Source of the DNA: Mugil cephalus
Lineage: Eukaryota; Chordata; Actinopteri; Mugiliformes; Mugilidae
DNA: 64,000 nt
Reading direction: 5' to 3'
Assembly (NCBI RefSeq): GCF_022458985.1
Contig: NC_061774.1
Coordinates: forward strand, 14,188,616 to 14,252,615
The position numbers and the translations under genes were made by a program. Positions 11,199 to 23,002 of the stretch are shown piece after piece. Position 1 is the first letter of the stretch; every line of letters starts with the position of its first letter. The notes below the pieces were generated by a model. It searched no databases and was not told the DNA's origin. It saw only the letters and a program-made list of their open reading frames with translations.

Positions 11199-14027
11199 TC
11201 ACTTCTTTCTGTTCACGATGTTGTTGCAAATCCAGTTCATGCCATCCTGTCGAAATAAAGTGGAAACGGAAAACGTCACAGTCACTTTCAGAGATGAAGA
11301 GACCAGTCAAAGCTGTTTACTAGGCAGCACCTGAAAGCTGATTTTCAGCACAGTGTTGTTTCACCTTCATGTGGCTAATTAGGCCCTTTGTGAAGGAGAA
11401 ATGAATAAATCAGAGTTTGGTCTGACCTGGACGCCCTCCCCGGACACGGCTGAGCAGGCCTGAATCTGCCACTCGCGGTCTCTGTACGTATGCAAGTTGA
11501 GCCCTTCAGCGATCTCGCTGGCGGGCGACGCCGTGGCCAGATCCTGCTTGTTGGCGAAGATGAGCACGGGAACGCCCTTTAAATTCTCCTCGTCGATCAG
11601 CTCAGACAGCTCCTGCGAATGAGGTGCGACTTGTGTCAGGAACTTTCCTTCCACAGAATCCATAAAAGACATGAGTGTGCGTGTACGTGAGCTCACCAGT
11701 CCCGTCTCCTCAAACCGCTTCTTGTCTGCGCTGTCAATAACGTAAATCTACAACACAACACAATGGAAAACATATGTACTGAAAGGTTTTTGTTTTGACT
11801 TCAGAGTGTCGCTGTCTGCATGTGAATAGAAAAATCTGTGAATATTAAAAACAGAAATATAGAAAAAAAATAGAACAAACACTTGCCACAGCTCCTTATA
11901 ACTGATGAACATTCAACTACAGGGTAAGCCGAGTATTAACTCTTTGTGTGTTAATTACTATTACAGTTTAAGTATGTGGTTGAGCTTCAGGGTCAGGAGA
12001 AATTTAAAGTGAATGGGAATCCTCACCAGCAGGTCAGTGTGCTCCAGGTACTTTTTCCAGAAGGGTCTGATCTTCCTCTGTCCTCCAATGTCCCAAACGT
12101 TGAGTTTCATACCATGAGAGGCTACACTCTTTATATTAAAGCCCTGGAGTTAAAAAAAAAAAAAAAAAAGACAACAACACAAAGCTGGAGTCAGAGTGTG
12201 CTACCCCCTCCCTGCTGTTTGGCTTCCGCCAACTATAGAAAACATAGAAATATCTATAGAAAACCCGTTATGTATCGGTTTGTGATCGCATGCGTGCCCC
12301 GTGCTAATCCGTACCCGTTTTCTATAACGTAGTTGTATAACTACTGCAACCTTAGGGCACACCGAGGATAAGACTGGAAGGATCAAGTGAAGTGTATGTG
12401 TACACGTGTCAAGTCTCATTTAGCTTCGCGGCGACTATTTCCAGGTTGTGCTGAACCACATCCTGTCTGCCCGATGTCTGATGAGCTGTCACACTAGACC
12501 ATGACCTGGGACTAGGTGTGCTCTCGCCCTGGTAGAGTAATGGTAGGGCATTGGATAACGATATTAGAGCTTAGATAACTGAATCAGCCGGAGACGATAA
12601 CATCGGACCTCTCCAGAACGGCAGGATCTTCCTAGAAAATGCATGTGGAGCACACAAATCAGCAAGGTGGCGCGAGGCCACGGTTTAACTCGAGGTTACT
12701 CAAGGCCACGGCGGCACGATCTGACGTCCTCGCATTATTATTTCACTGATTAGGGGCCGGGGCCGCGCGTGGTGCGAGGCCAATCATTTCATTTCACAGT
12801 GTGTGTAAAAATCAAAGGTCGCCTGAATCCCATTACTTTGAGCAAGTGTATACGGGTCCAACCAATTAGATGCAACACTGACACGTTTTATAATGTTAGG
12901 TAACAGCGGCGTGAAAATACAGAGCCATTCAAATAAGAGAAATTCATCATCGTAAAAAAAAAAAGAGTTTCGGGTTTTCGCGGTAAGATGAATGTTTGTG
13001 TCACACCGTAATCCCTTTTTTTTTTCATTCTGATTAAGTGACTTTCCTTGAGGTTTTTTTTTTTCCTCTCACCTGCGTCGGAGTGATAGTGTTGACATCT
13101 TCAGAGGCGAGGCTTTTCAGCAGGGTGGTCTTTCCGGCGTTGTCCAGGCCCAGGAGTACTATCCTGACCTCCTGCTCTGTGGATCCCTTCAGCTTCTCTA
13201 TGACAGAGAGTAAGCCCTACGTAGGGAGGCAGGAGGGTGGGGTAAAAAAAAAATAAATAAATAAGACTGCAGGCTTAAGACAGTACTTTTAGATAGAGGC
13301 CTGCTTATAGTTTCTCATTGGCTATTCAAATCAGGCCATTTTCTGTTGAGAAATACGTGAGATAATAACAAGATGAGAATAAGACCAGATTGTTTAGAAA
13401 AATAACCTCATTTCCAATGGTGTGCAACGTTGCTCTGTTCTAACTAACCCTGAATCAAAGAGTTTCAACCTGAAACCTAATGAAATCCCACTGACCTCTT
13501 TCTGATTTGTGGTCAGTTGCCCAACTTTACCCCACCCAGTTCCCTGCTCTGGGCCTACTGTCTACATGCACAGTCTATTTCTATAAGAGCGAATGTTCAT
13601 TTAAGAAAGCACGGCCATTTATTAGAGCTGCCTGCATACGGCTCGATTCAATATATAATAGTGCACCGTTTAATGTCATTAGTCTGAAAGGTTGCACAAC
13701 CCTAGACAGTACACAACAACCGCCACACTGCCGACAACAGGCCCCATCATTTGACTGAATGTGACAAAGAGGGTGTATGTTTTAGATTCCATTTAGGAGT
13801 GCAATATTTATCTTGAGTCAACACAACCCAAGGATTTTAGATAATCCATCGTGGCTCGTAGCTGGCTGCATATAGAAATACTGTAAAAGCCTTAATGGCT
13901 CATACTGAGCGAGTCACGGCGACCTGTGAGCAATGACTGCGTATCTTACACATACCCAAGTTCACATTTGGTTTTATAAGCCGTCCCCGCTCCAGATCAG
14001 GTCACGTACCTTTTGAGCTTCTCCCAT
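11199..14027 (-). CDS. arl3l: ADP-ribosylation factor-like GTPase 3-like (ARL3-like)
   Basis: Minus-strand coding exons 14010-14027, 13073-13216, 12027-12143, 11697-11747, 11427-11612 and 11199-11246 give 187 residues (human ARL3 has 182). All small-GTPase boxes are intact: P-loop GLDNAGKTT, switch I Thr in ITPTQGFNI, switch [14 protein letters not shown] and the SA box [11 protein letters not shown]3 proteins act in cilia and trafficking, releasing lipidated cargo from UNC119 and PDE6D when GTP-bound. The protein starts [15 protein letters not shown], five residues longer than the usual MGLL... start; the extra residues come from a separate 18-base coding exon, a form I associate with teleost arl3-like paralogues. 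The start is fixed by the only ATG in the first exon, next to a GT donor. arl3a/arl3b are possible alternative names. Confidence 0.93.
12144..13072. other. arl3l: Third-to-second exon intron of arl3l
   Basis: Intron of about 930 bases. It starts with an A-run (plus strand) and has a moderately GC-rich, CpG-containing middle near 12.68-12.78 kb. No exon, RNA gene or clear repeat seen. Confidence 0.5.
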
Positions 14028-14922
14028 GTTGATGGTGTTTCCTGTGGCTTGGCTGGAGGACTGCAGCTACATTCTCCAGTGAAGCGCACACAGGTGTGTT
14101 AGCTATCCAGGTGGCCCGGGTGAGCTGTCCAGAAAGGGTGCCTTCACCTCCGCCTTTTCTCTCGTTCTTCCCGTTAAACTTGAGTGGGTTAAGTTCTCTG
14201 TGTGTGTGTATGTGTTGGTAACGTCTACCTGGCCGCCAATTGCTCCTCAGTGTCAGTGTAGAGTTAGCAAGCAGGAAGAGGGGGAGGGTGGATGGGGCTG
14301 GGATTAGGAGGCCAGAATTAGCCATAGTCACCCATGCAAAGGCCATCCCATCCACCCTCCCCCCATCCTCAGTCCATCCCTCCGTCTCCACTTTGCAGTG
14401 GCTTTACCTGGATTATCCCTTAGCCACCTGCTATAGGAGGAAACTGAATAAACAGTCCTTCCTGACCCGCTCACACAGACGGATACAAAAAAAAAAAAGT
14501 TACCGCCATATGGCCCGAGATGAAAAATAAATGCAGAAAAACGAACGCAGTCAGAGTCGCACATGTACGCTCAACACACAAACTTCGGAGGATTATAGCA
14601 TGTTAGTGCATTTAGTAATTCTGTGTTCAAAAGTCAACCATGAAAACCCCACATGCATCCCACTGCTGGAGACGACAGGATGGCATTACTGTCCTATATA
14701 TCCATTACATGCCAGCCACTGCAAAGCTGCTCCGTGTGGTGTGCACTCCCGTGAGCGGAGCATTCAGCGGGATTAGTGTGAGCATGCCCATCCTGCGAAT
14801 GGATTAAAACATCTCTAGGCTTTTTTTTTTTTTTTTTCCCCTCCCATCTCAACACACGAGTGACGCATTACACCATGAATCCACTCATACTTGCTGCCAT
14901 AGACAGAGATAGACAGTTTTTT

Positions 14923-14928
14923 TTTATT
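14923..14928 (-). terminator. Poly(A) signal of the Ig-domain gene
   Basis: AATAAA on the minus strand (tttatt on plus), about 70 bases past the stop codon at 14997 of the single-Ig membrane protein. Confidence 0.5.
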
Positions 14929-14996
14929 TCTATGCAAAATGCTACAACATTATTTAACTACAGTATTCGTCATATTTGAATTTCGGATTTGAATTT

Positions 14997-17106
14997 TTAA
15001 GACTCTCTCGGCGTGAATGGAGGTGGAGCCGTAGAGCTGGTCTGTCCGGCCTGTGCGGCCTGTGCCCTCTGCTTCATCCTCTCTTTGTGTTTAGCTGCGG
15101 AGGAAAAGATTAATAATGAGCACTGGGTCGAGTCAAAGTCGTGAGCAAAGGTTCAACACCACAGTTAATATCGCTCTTACTGTAGTGTGAACATCCATCA
15201 ACCAGCTCCCTCAAATGTCCTCTAATTATCAGTTTATCTGTTTGATCAAAAGTGTATACGTGACCTGCTAAGCTAACTGGTTTCTGCTTCCAGCTTCATG
15301 TTGAACATCCGGACATATTCAAATTCAAAAGAGTGAGCGTCCCATAAACTGAGAATATGGCCCTCACCTTTCGTTGCGTGTCATCCCTCCTCTTAGCTCA
15401 AGTTTCAAAATGTCAAAAATATTTATTTAAATTTACTTTGCTGTTCTAATCCTAGTTGAAAGAAATGTATTATGTCTTAGATGTCCTGTAGTTAGATTTA
15501 CCACCTTTCCAGAGACTGGCTGTTTACCCATTTTTCAGTGTTTGTGCTAAGCTAATCCAATCAGCTGCTGATTACAGCCTTAATCAGTGGACTCTGTAGT
15601 CCACTGATTAAGGCTTTAGTCGTCATCAATATTCTCATCAAACATATTTTTCAAAATGATACTCATTCGCTTTTTTATACACCATGAATAACATAGACTT
15701 ACTGTATATGGTGCAAGTAAATATATTTGATAAAAAAAAGAAGTGGTTGATTTCTTTTCCTTTAGCACACACGGCCTAAGTTGAGCTCTTACCGTTGTCC
15801 CTTCGCAGCTTGTATTTCATGGCCAGTCCCATAATCACAACCAGACCCAAAGCTGAAAGGCCGCAGATCACCAGGATGATCAGGTTGTTGTCTGGACAGA
15901 AATGAAAAGAAAGACCACAGACAGACAGCAGAGCATTTTAGGAGGTGATTACTCATATAATAAAATGCTCTCAGCGTTACGGTTTCTTCATTTTCAATTT
16001 CAGACACTGCAAAATGTGCCTTTGTCTGGCCTTTGGTTAATGTTTGGTTAAATTCTGAATAACAGGGAGGTGTCCACTTACTATTTACATTGACCTCATG
16101 TGGCTGAGACATGAAGATGCCACATGTGCTGTTCACAGAGCAGACGTATTTGCCTTTGTTAGACGAAAGCACGTTTTCGATCACAAGCTTCTGATCCATG
16201 ACTTTAAAGTCTTTATCTTCTCCAACGCCTTTCCCGTCCTTGGTCCACGTTATCCGAGTCACGTTGGGAAGGTCGTAGACACATGTTAGAGTGATGGCCG
16301 CTCCCTCGTTCACAGTGGATCCAGTGGTGTTCACTGTCACTTCAAAGGCTGATGGCCAGAGGGAACATTTAAGCACCAGTGGTAGAGTTAGAGAACCGGA
16401 TAGGTATCGCTTTACGCATTTCAGAGCATTACCACAGATAAGGATATTTTCACACGTTACCTCGTGTGCAGTTTGAGAGAATCTCCCATCGTATTCCTTA
16501 AAAGAACAGTAAACAAATTCATCATACTCAGCATTTAAATTACAACGAAGCATACATAAAACATCTATGTATATATTTTAGGTTAAAATGCTACATATTG
16601 TGCCCACTCCAACTCATTCTCTTAATTTAAGTCAAAGAGAATGATGAAATTCATATAGTTTACATGAGTTTACTGAGCTCCTGTGTATCTACTGAATCAT
16701 ACTGTAAAATAAACAAATGGAAATAAAGACAGGACTTACCATCCTCACACTTAGTGGCATTTTTACAGTCCAAACAGGAATCTATAGGGAAAACAAATTA
16801 AAAGATATGGGAAAAAAATACATTTCCTACGCATCTCATTTGGCAATTTATTGGCTGTGTTAGCTTTTTTTTTTCTTCTATCCACCTTCAGTGGGGTCAC
16901 ATCTCAGACATTGGACAGGAAGACATGTCAAGACAACATCAGCTAAAATTAGAGAACACAGAAGAGAATACATTGCCATTAGTGAAAGTGGAATATTTGG
17001 CACCAGAGAATTAGACATATATATTCAGTTGTAAAATGCTAAGTGGCTCCTTACCCATGAGTAGAAGACTGAACAAAATGCCCAGGGATATCTGTGTCTT
17101 AACCAT
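14997..17106 (-). CDS. Unrecognised type I membrane protein with Cys-rich N-terminus and one Ig domain
   Basis: Minus-strand exons 17055-17106, 16886-16942, 16740-16781, 16461-16496, 16082-16348, 15793-15891 and 14997-15094 join in phase (every intron is phase 1) to 216 residues. Order: signal peptide (MVKTQISLGILFSLLLM), a short Cys-rich segment with six Cys (about residues 24-48), a linker ending NCTR, one Ig domain encoded by a single exon (about 65-150; C in LTCVYDL, W in ITWTKDG, C in GKYVCSV), one TM helix (NLIILVICGLSALGLVVIMG) and a short basic cytoplasmic tail ending PPPFTPRES. Several N-glycosylation sites are visible. Architecture suggests a cell-surface adhesion or immune receptor; no ITAM or ITIM is present in the tail. 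A probable 5'UTR exon ends near 17281. I do not recognise the family. Confidence 0.75.
15577..15614. repeat. Perfect 17-bp inverted repeat with 4-base loop
   Basis: The arm gccttaatcagtggact (15577-15593) is followed by ctgt and the exact reverse complement (15598-15614). It lies in the last intron of the Ig-domain gene, next to a second short palindrome (aatcag-ctg-ctgatt). A transcript of either strand would form a stable hairpin. Confidence 0.9.
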
Positions 17107-17281
17107 TTTTTCCTGTGGCAGATTGAATGTAGAACTGTTCGAGACCTGAAAGAGGTGGAACTCTAGAAAGGAAAAAAATAAAACACTCACATAAATTAGG
17201 AGCTGTTAATTTCATACTAATGGCACACTTTACTTTACTATATATGTATTGCAAGGATCAAAATGATATTATTTTACCTGG

Positions 17282-19213
17282 TCTGTCCCTTCTCCCACTG
17301 GCCTGAACGATGTCCTGTTCTGCTTTGCTTAAACTAATGACATTCGCACCGGGAAAGGCACAGCAAGCTGATCATAAACACTGATACAGATGCAAATAAA
17401 TGAATTCCTGGAACGTCACCACATAAACAATACGTGTGTGTATGTTTTTGGTGATGGAAGTGAAAGCTTGTATTTAAAATTAATACATTATAAGGTTAAA
17501 GGGTGGGATTTTCTTTTTTTAAATTTTAACGTGTTGCAAAAATAAACAGTTGTGAAGAAGAGGTAGACATATAAATACTTATACTGAGAAGCTGAGGTAA
17601 CCTGTTATCAGGGAGACAGTGGTTTACTATGCAAACTTGCCACTGCCTCTGCACTAACCGTGTAATGTCACATTATTCTATTAGGGATAAGTTTTATTAG
17701 AATTTTGGGGATAAAGTGACTGGATATTAAGAATCAAAGCTTGGTCGTACTTCACTATCTTTTATCAAAGTCATGCATGGCATTCATACACTATTTATTT
17801 ACATGGTGGCCACTAGAGGGTGCTGTTGATCACCCGTCTTCTTTTTTCATAAAGTTTCCTCATTCAGTTGTTTTTTTCTTTTTTTTCACAGCATGCATTG
17901 AGAGTAACACAAATAAATTGAACACATGGCCAAAAAATATGATGTGGTTAAAACCGTGACACTCACAGCATAAATGCAATTGAGAGCTTTAATGAAACCA
18001 AACGCGAATGTGTTTTGTGAAATGAAATCTAAGACAAAATGCATGGTGAATATGCAAACGCTGCCCAGAAAAATCTATTTTGGAGATTCAAATTACCTCA
18101 GAGCTTCAGTCAACCTAACTCAGTACACAGCACAGTCTACATGCTATTTTCAATGTGGTTTGTGTTTCCTGTTTTTAAATAACTTCTTTGTATTTACTGT
18201 GAGCGGGCATGGTAGGGACTATTTTTTGATCTTCTACTGAACTGTTGAAGTGAACTTGTTAAAAGGAAGATGTGCGGGAGAACGTCAACCACTAATTTCC
18301 CCAGCTGCAGTCAGTCTATTTTTAGGGGAAGTAACTTCAGACGTTTGGGTCCTAAAGAGCATTTTAAAATAATAATCGTCTGGAATAACTTCCCTTTAAT
18401 TTCAGCAGTTTTCCTACAGACATATCTGCCCGTATTCTGTGCTAGTTACAAGCCTGATGAATTAAGTTAGTAAAAGTGTCAAAGAGTTGAACTTGATTAT
18501 TAGTATTGTGATCATAGAATGGTGTACATGTTTCACTAGAAGTTGTCCCCTGATCCTTCACTAATGAAATGCCATTGGTAGATTAAAATACCTGCTTGTC
18601 ATATACTAAATTTATGAGAATGCCTCTAAAACAGTGACCAAAGTCTGTATGCTAAATATTAGCACATCACCCTCAATGGCTACTGCAACATACCAACATT
18701 AATATCATGATAAAATGAAGAAAGTTTTGAAAAAAAAAATGGTGAAATTAAAAGTGAGGGACACTTGCTCTTGAGCCTTAAATGCCTAATATTTATTGGA
18801 GCACATGTTTCATATTGTGCTTGTTGCTTATTTTGGTAATAACACCTCGTCTGGCACCACTTCTCAAAGGCCCACTTCTTAAACTTTAATATTGTGGCGT
18901 GACATTCACAGCCAACTAAATGTTAAATAAACGCAAAACTTCAAGACAAATATGTTTTATATAAGTTGCACAAAAAGCCCAAAGAGCCTAACGTGACCAA
19001 AATTGCTTTGCTAGTAGGCTAATGGTTGTTATTAGCGCCCAGCTAATTACGTCAGATTCATTAAACCGTCCGGCCACACCTGGAGAGTGGCTTGTGCGCA
19101 TGTCCGGATTTATCAAAGATGGCAGGTGTTAATTGATTCGGGCCTGTTTTAACTTCCAGCGCGAACGTGGAGGTTTGTCATTTGCTTTACGGCGTGTTTC
19201 CTTTCCCCCGAAA
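17282..19213. other. Divergent spacer between the Ig-domain gene and rgs14
   Basis: About 1.9 kb between the minus-strand Ig gene and the plus-strand rgs14; promoters of both should lie here. The sequence is AT-rich, becoming more GC-rich just before 19.2 kb where rgs14 transcription probably starts. No repeat or coding exon was recognised. Confidence 0.5.
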
Positions 19214-19315
19214 ATGGTCGCTCTCATCGGACTCTACCACAGGTTCTCCCGCCTGGTAAAACTTGCAGCACTGAAGCAACAGCAGGGATGTGACAAATGG
19301 TTCACCGTAGTGAAG
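19214..19315 (+). other. rgs14: Upstream exon of rgs14, open in frame (5'UTR or N-terminal extension)
   Basis: ATG at 19214 opens 34 codons ending exactly at a consensus donor (aag|gtaggt). Spliced to the acceptor at 19963 the frame continues without a stop through SGVQAT into the normal RGS14 start. It may be just a 5'UTR that happens to be open, or encode a Lys/Leu-rich N-terminal extension (LYHRFSRLVKLAALKQQQ). Confidence 0.5.
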
Positions 19316-19980
19316 GTAGGTATGACAACCTGGCTAGCAGGAGTAGGTGAGCATGGGTGGTTGTAGTTAAACTCGGTCTAAGTTTAATCACCGTAGGGAC
19401 TCTAATATTTGAATTACGAGCACCTGCGCCCAAGACATCATGACATTATCTGGTTTATTATCATTTAAAAGTCAAGTGTTTAGAGAATACATACCAGTCA
19501 GTCTACTTCGTTGTCTTTCTTTTAAATTACCTTGTAAGTTTTCTTTTAAAAGCCACAAAGCTATGACACACGTCTAGAAACGAAACTAAATGCATTTTTT
19601 TTCCTTTTGTTTTTTTGTTTTCTTCTGACAGTGTGTATTTTATAATGGCTGAAAGCTGCGTTAAGTAACTGAGCAGTGACTGTTCATCAAAACCAGAATG
19701 AGCATGTCTGCCTTGTCTGTGTCCCCACATCACAGTGTTTCTCAAGAGGTAGGCTGAGAACAGTTTGATCATAGTAACCATACTTCCTCTTTTGTGGCTT
19801 GTTGCTATGGCAAGACTTCCCTTCCAGGCAGGAAGTGACAGCAAGGACCCAAATGATGAGCTTTTGCCGTGTATGAGTGTGCATCGAGTTTGGGTGGAGC
19901 ACTCTGCTGTGTCCCCTGACACCGTGCACATCGGCTGAATAAGAGCTCGTTTTTTTTTCAAGTCCGGCGTCCAGGCCACC

Positions 19981-20602
19981 ATGGCGAAGAACTGCGATGC
20001 TTTAGGGATTCCTGTCGGCCACATGGTGAGTTGGCACCACCCGTGTTAGGCTGGGTCCCGTGTTCTGGCTGTCCTGTGGGTCAAGTGGTTTGTGTATGTG
20101 CATGAAGTGTAATATAAGCAGCTTTAATCGTCCTCATGTAGTGGAGTTTCGCTCGAGTGTGTGTCTATTTAAGAGGAAGCATCTGGAGTTGGGCACCACA
20201 GAGTTTGTAGCTTTGCAATCAACCTGAGTGCCAGTTGGAGTTTTTTTTTGTCTCCTTTTATAGTCTTATCCTATAGCCTCGCTGGTCTGCTTCGTAAGTG
20301 TGCTGTTAATACCAAGACCAGAGGATCGAGAGTGCGGTGGAGCGGTTGTCTTGTGTTGGCGTGTATTGCCCGTCTCCTCTCCCTCGACGCTGCCTGAACC
20401 AATGGGGCCGTGTGGCTACAGTTGGTTGCTACTGAAAACAGGCTGGGCCTTCCTGAGCCAGAAGCAGAAACTGAGCCATGCCTGTTGGCCAATCTGTCAT
20501 GTGTAGGCTGAGTTGGCAACAATTTTGTAAGTGTGAGACTGTTGCATTTCTTGAAATGGTTCTGCTCTGCAAAAAGGTGTGAAAGTATCTATAACTGTGT
20601 TT

Positions 20603-20637
<35 letters not shown>

Positions 20638-22967
20638 CCCAGAGGTCCAGGATGTTGCTGCAGCTTAGAAAAGCGGCTTCCTGGTTTTGCATTTGGTATA
20701 AATCGAAATAAACCATTACTCACCGCTGTTGCACTCTTTTCCTGCATAAACTGTAGGTGCATGCCTATTTCTCCTTTTTAACGTGACTTTCTGAAATCGA
20801 AGGCTGCGCCAGTAAGACGACGACGCGTGTGTTTCTTAGCCTAGCTGGTGCGAACGGTGGATTGAGTTTGTCTGAATAAGGCCTGAAAGAAGTATTATTT
20901 ATTTGCACGCTGGCATGGGATGTTTGGAGGACGAACTCGCACAGTGTAGCACAAAAAAAGTAAAGAAGTGGCGTCACAGACGAGCTCACACCTGCAGAAA
21001 CCACCAGCCCATTTCAGCCTTATATGGTCAAAAATTTGCATTTGTCGCGCGCTTGTTGTCAAGAACAGAAGTGCAGTGGCACACTCGCTGCTTGCACCAC
21101 TATATATATGTATCATCTCACTAGAAAAGTCAGTGTTGTGGCTGCATCCCTCTTGTGTTTAACAGTGGTCGACCGTCTGATGCTCCACTGTCTTATACAC
21201 TTTTAATTGAGTGCAAGTTTAGATTTGTGTCTTGAAGGGTTTCGTAGATACGAGCTTTAGTCCCTCAGATTTACTGTAGATTTTTGTGTCTGATTAATAT
21301 ACTGAGCGAGAGCAGCCTTAAATTACCCAGCAGTCGCCTCGGGTTCATTTGAAGTGGGTCACTCTAGGAATTGGGTTAAAATAAGTTTGTGCGAAGACCG
21401 TGACATAAGTGAACCTGTGGCGTTGATTTATATCTTAACCAAAACAGATGATCAGGAAAACTGACAAAGCTGAGATGTCGAGGCCGAGTCTTCTTGCACA
21501 GAAAGATCTGATAAATACCAAGAACAGAGGCATGATTTAAACAAAGATAACAGCAGAGAACGTCACTGCACCAGGCCCTAAACCAGGAGACTTAATTAAA
21601 GTTGGTGGGCTTGTTTGTAATCAAATGTCACAGATGGTGAAAATCCTATTTTCCTTATTTTCCCTTAAATTTAATTTGAGAGTAGAGCGTTTCATTATAA
21701 AACGCAATGAAACGTAGTTTCTGTGATCTCAAATTTATCTGAATGACTTAAAGAGTGTGACATTTCCACCACAAATGTTGACAACGTTACTATATTTACA
21801 AACCTTATATCCGCCCCCCTCTCTGGGCGCAGGCACAGCTCAAGACGAACCTACTGAGACAGACTCGCTTGCATTCACACCTCTGGGCAATTTCAGAATT
21901 GGAACCCACAAGTCTGTGGACTGTGGGAGGAAACCAGAGCCCCCGGAGGAACTCTAGACAGAAGCGCACATCAACACGCTGTCCGAAGCAGCCTCTCCCT
22001 GTTTAAACAACATCTCTGCATAAGTGGATTCTCAAGCAGTAGCTTTCTACTTGTGTACATTCGGGGATCAATAAGTTGGTATCTTGATCCCCGGGTGACA
22101 TGCTCGTGCGCACACAAACTCAGATTTGTGTCCATTACTGGCAAAGTGCCTGAAGTGAAACAGAAAGAACTTGTATAAGATGTGAATTCTGCTTTGAATG
22201 AACTGAATGAGAGCTATTGTCATCAATGTTGAAACCACTTCCTGTGAAAACAGCCTTGGCTGATTGCACTACAGTTACATAGAGAAGGAAAAACATGCAG
22301 CTGCTGTTCACATTTCACTTCCTACATGCATGCCAGTGCACCGTAGTACAGTACGTTATAATGCTCTGAATGTCTCAACAGTCGATCTGAATGTACTTAA
22401 AGTAAATGTAATGTTCTGTGCTTTATATTTGACGGTACAATCTATGAACATACATACAGTTATTACTTCTGAGTTACTCTAAAGTATAGAGTGATAAAAC
22501 CAGAGACTAAAAGCCTCCGTTTAAGTCTTGTAAAGTTCCCTGATCCCTTTGTTTGTCTGTCCACAGAGCCAGGCTGTGTCAGATGGAGGTAAGCATGAAC
22601 AGTCTACGTGCACACTGCTAGACGTGTGCATCTCACAGTTCTACAGGCCGAACATGCCCGTGCATGAAAATACGTGATTCAGGCTCATTCTCTGTCAAGC
22701 TTAGTGCTGATAAATGGGTGTGTTTGTGTCTGTGTTTCAGAATTGAACATGTCTGCGCGGGGCTGCGGAGGCAGCAGCTCCAGCCTTCCAGGGACTCCAG
22801 GTGGAGAAGCCAGCCCCACCAACAGGGTCCTGGGCTGGGCCGTCTCGTTCGAGAAGCTGCTGGAGGACCCCAGTGGTGTCGCCTACTTTACGGTGAGACG
22901 CGCTCGGCGGTCCAGGAGCGATTTCTACTGAATTCTCACAGTGTGTGTCTGCCTGCCACGTGTGTTC

Positions 22968-23002
<35 letters not shown>

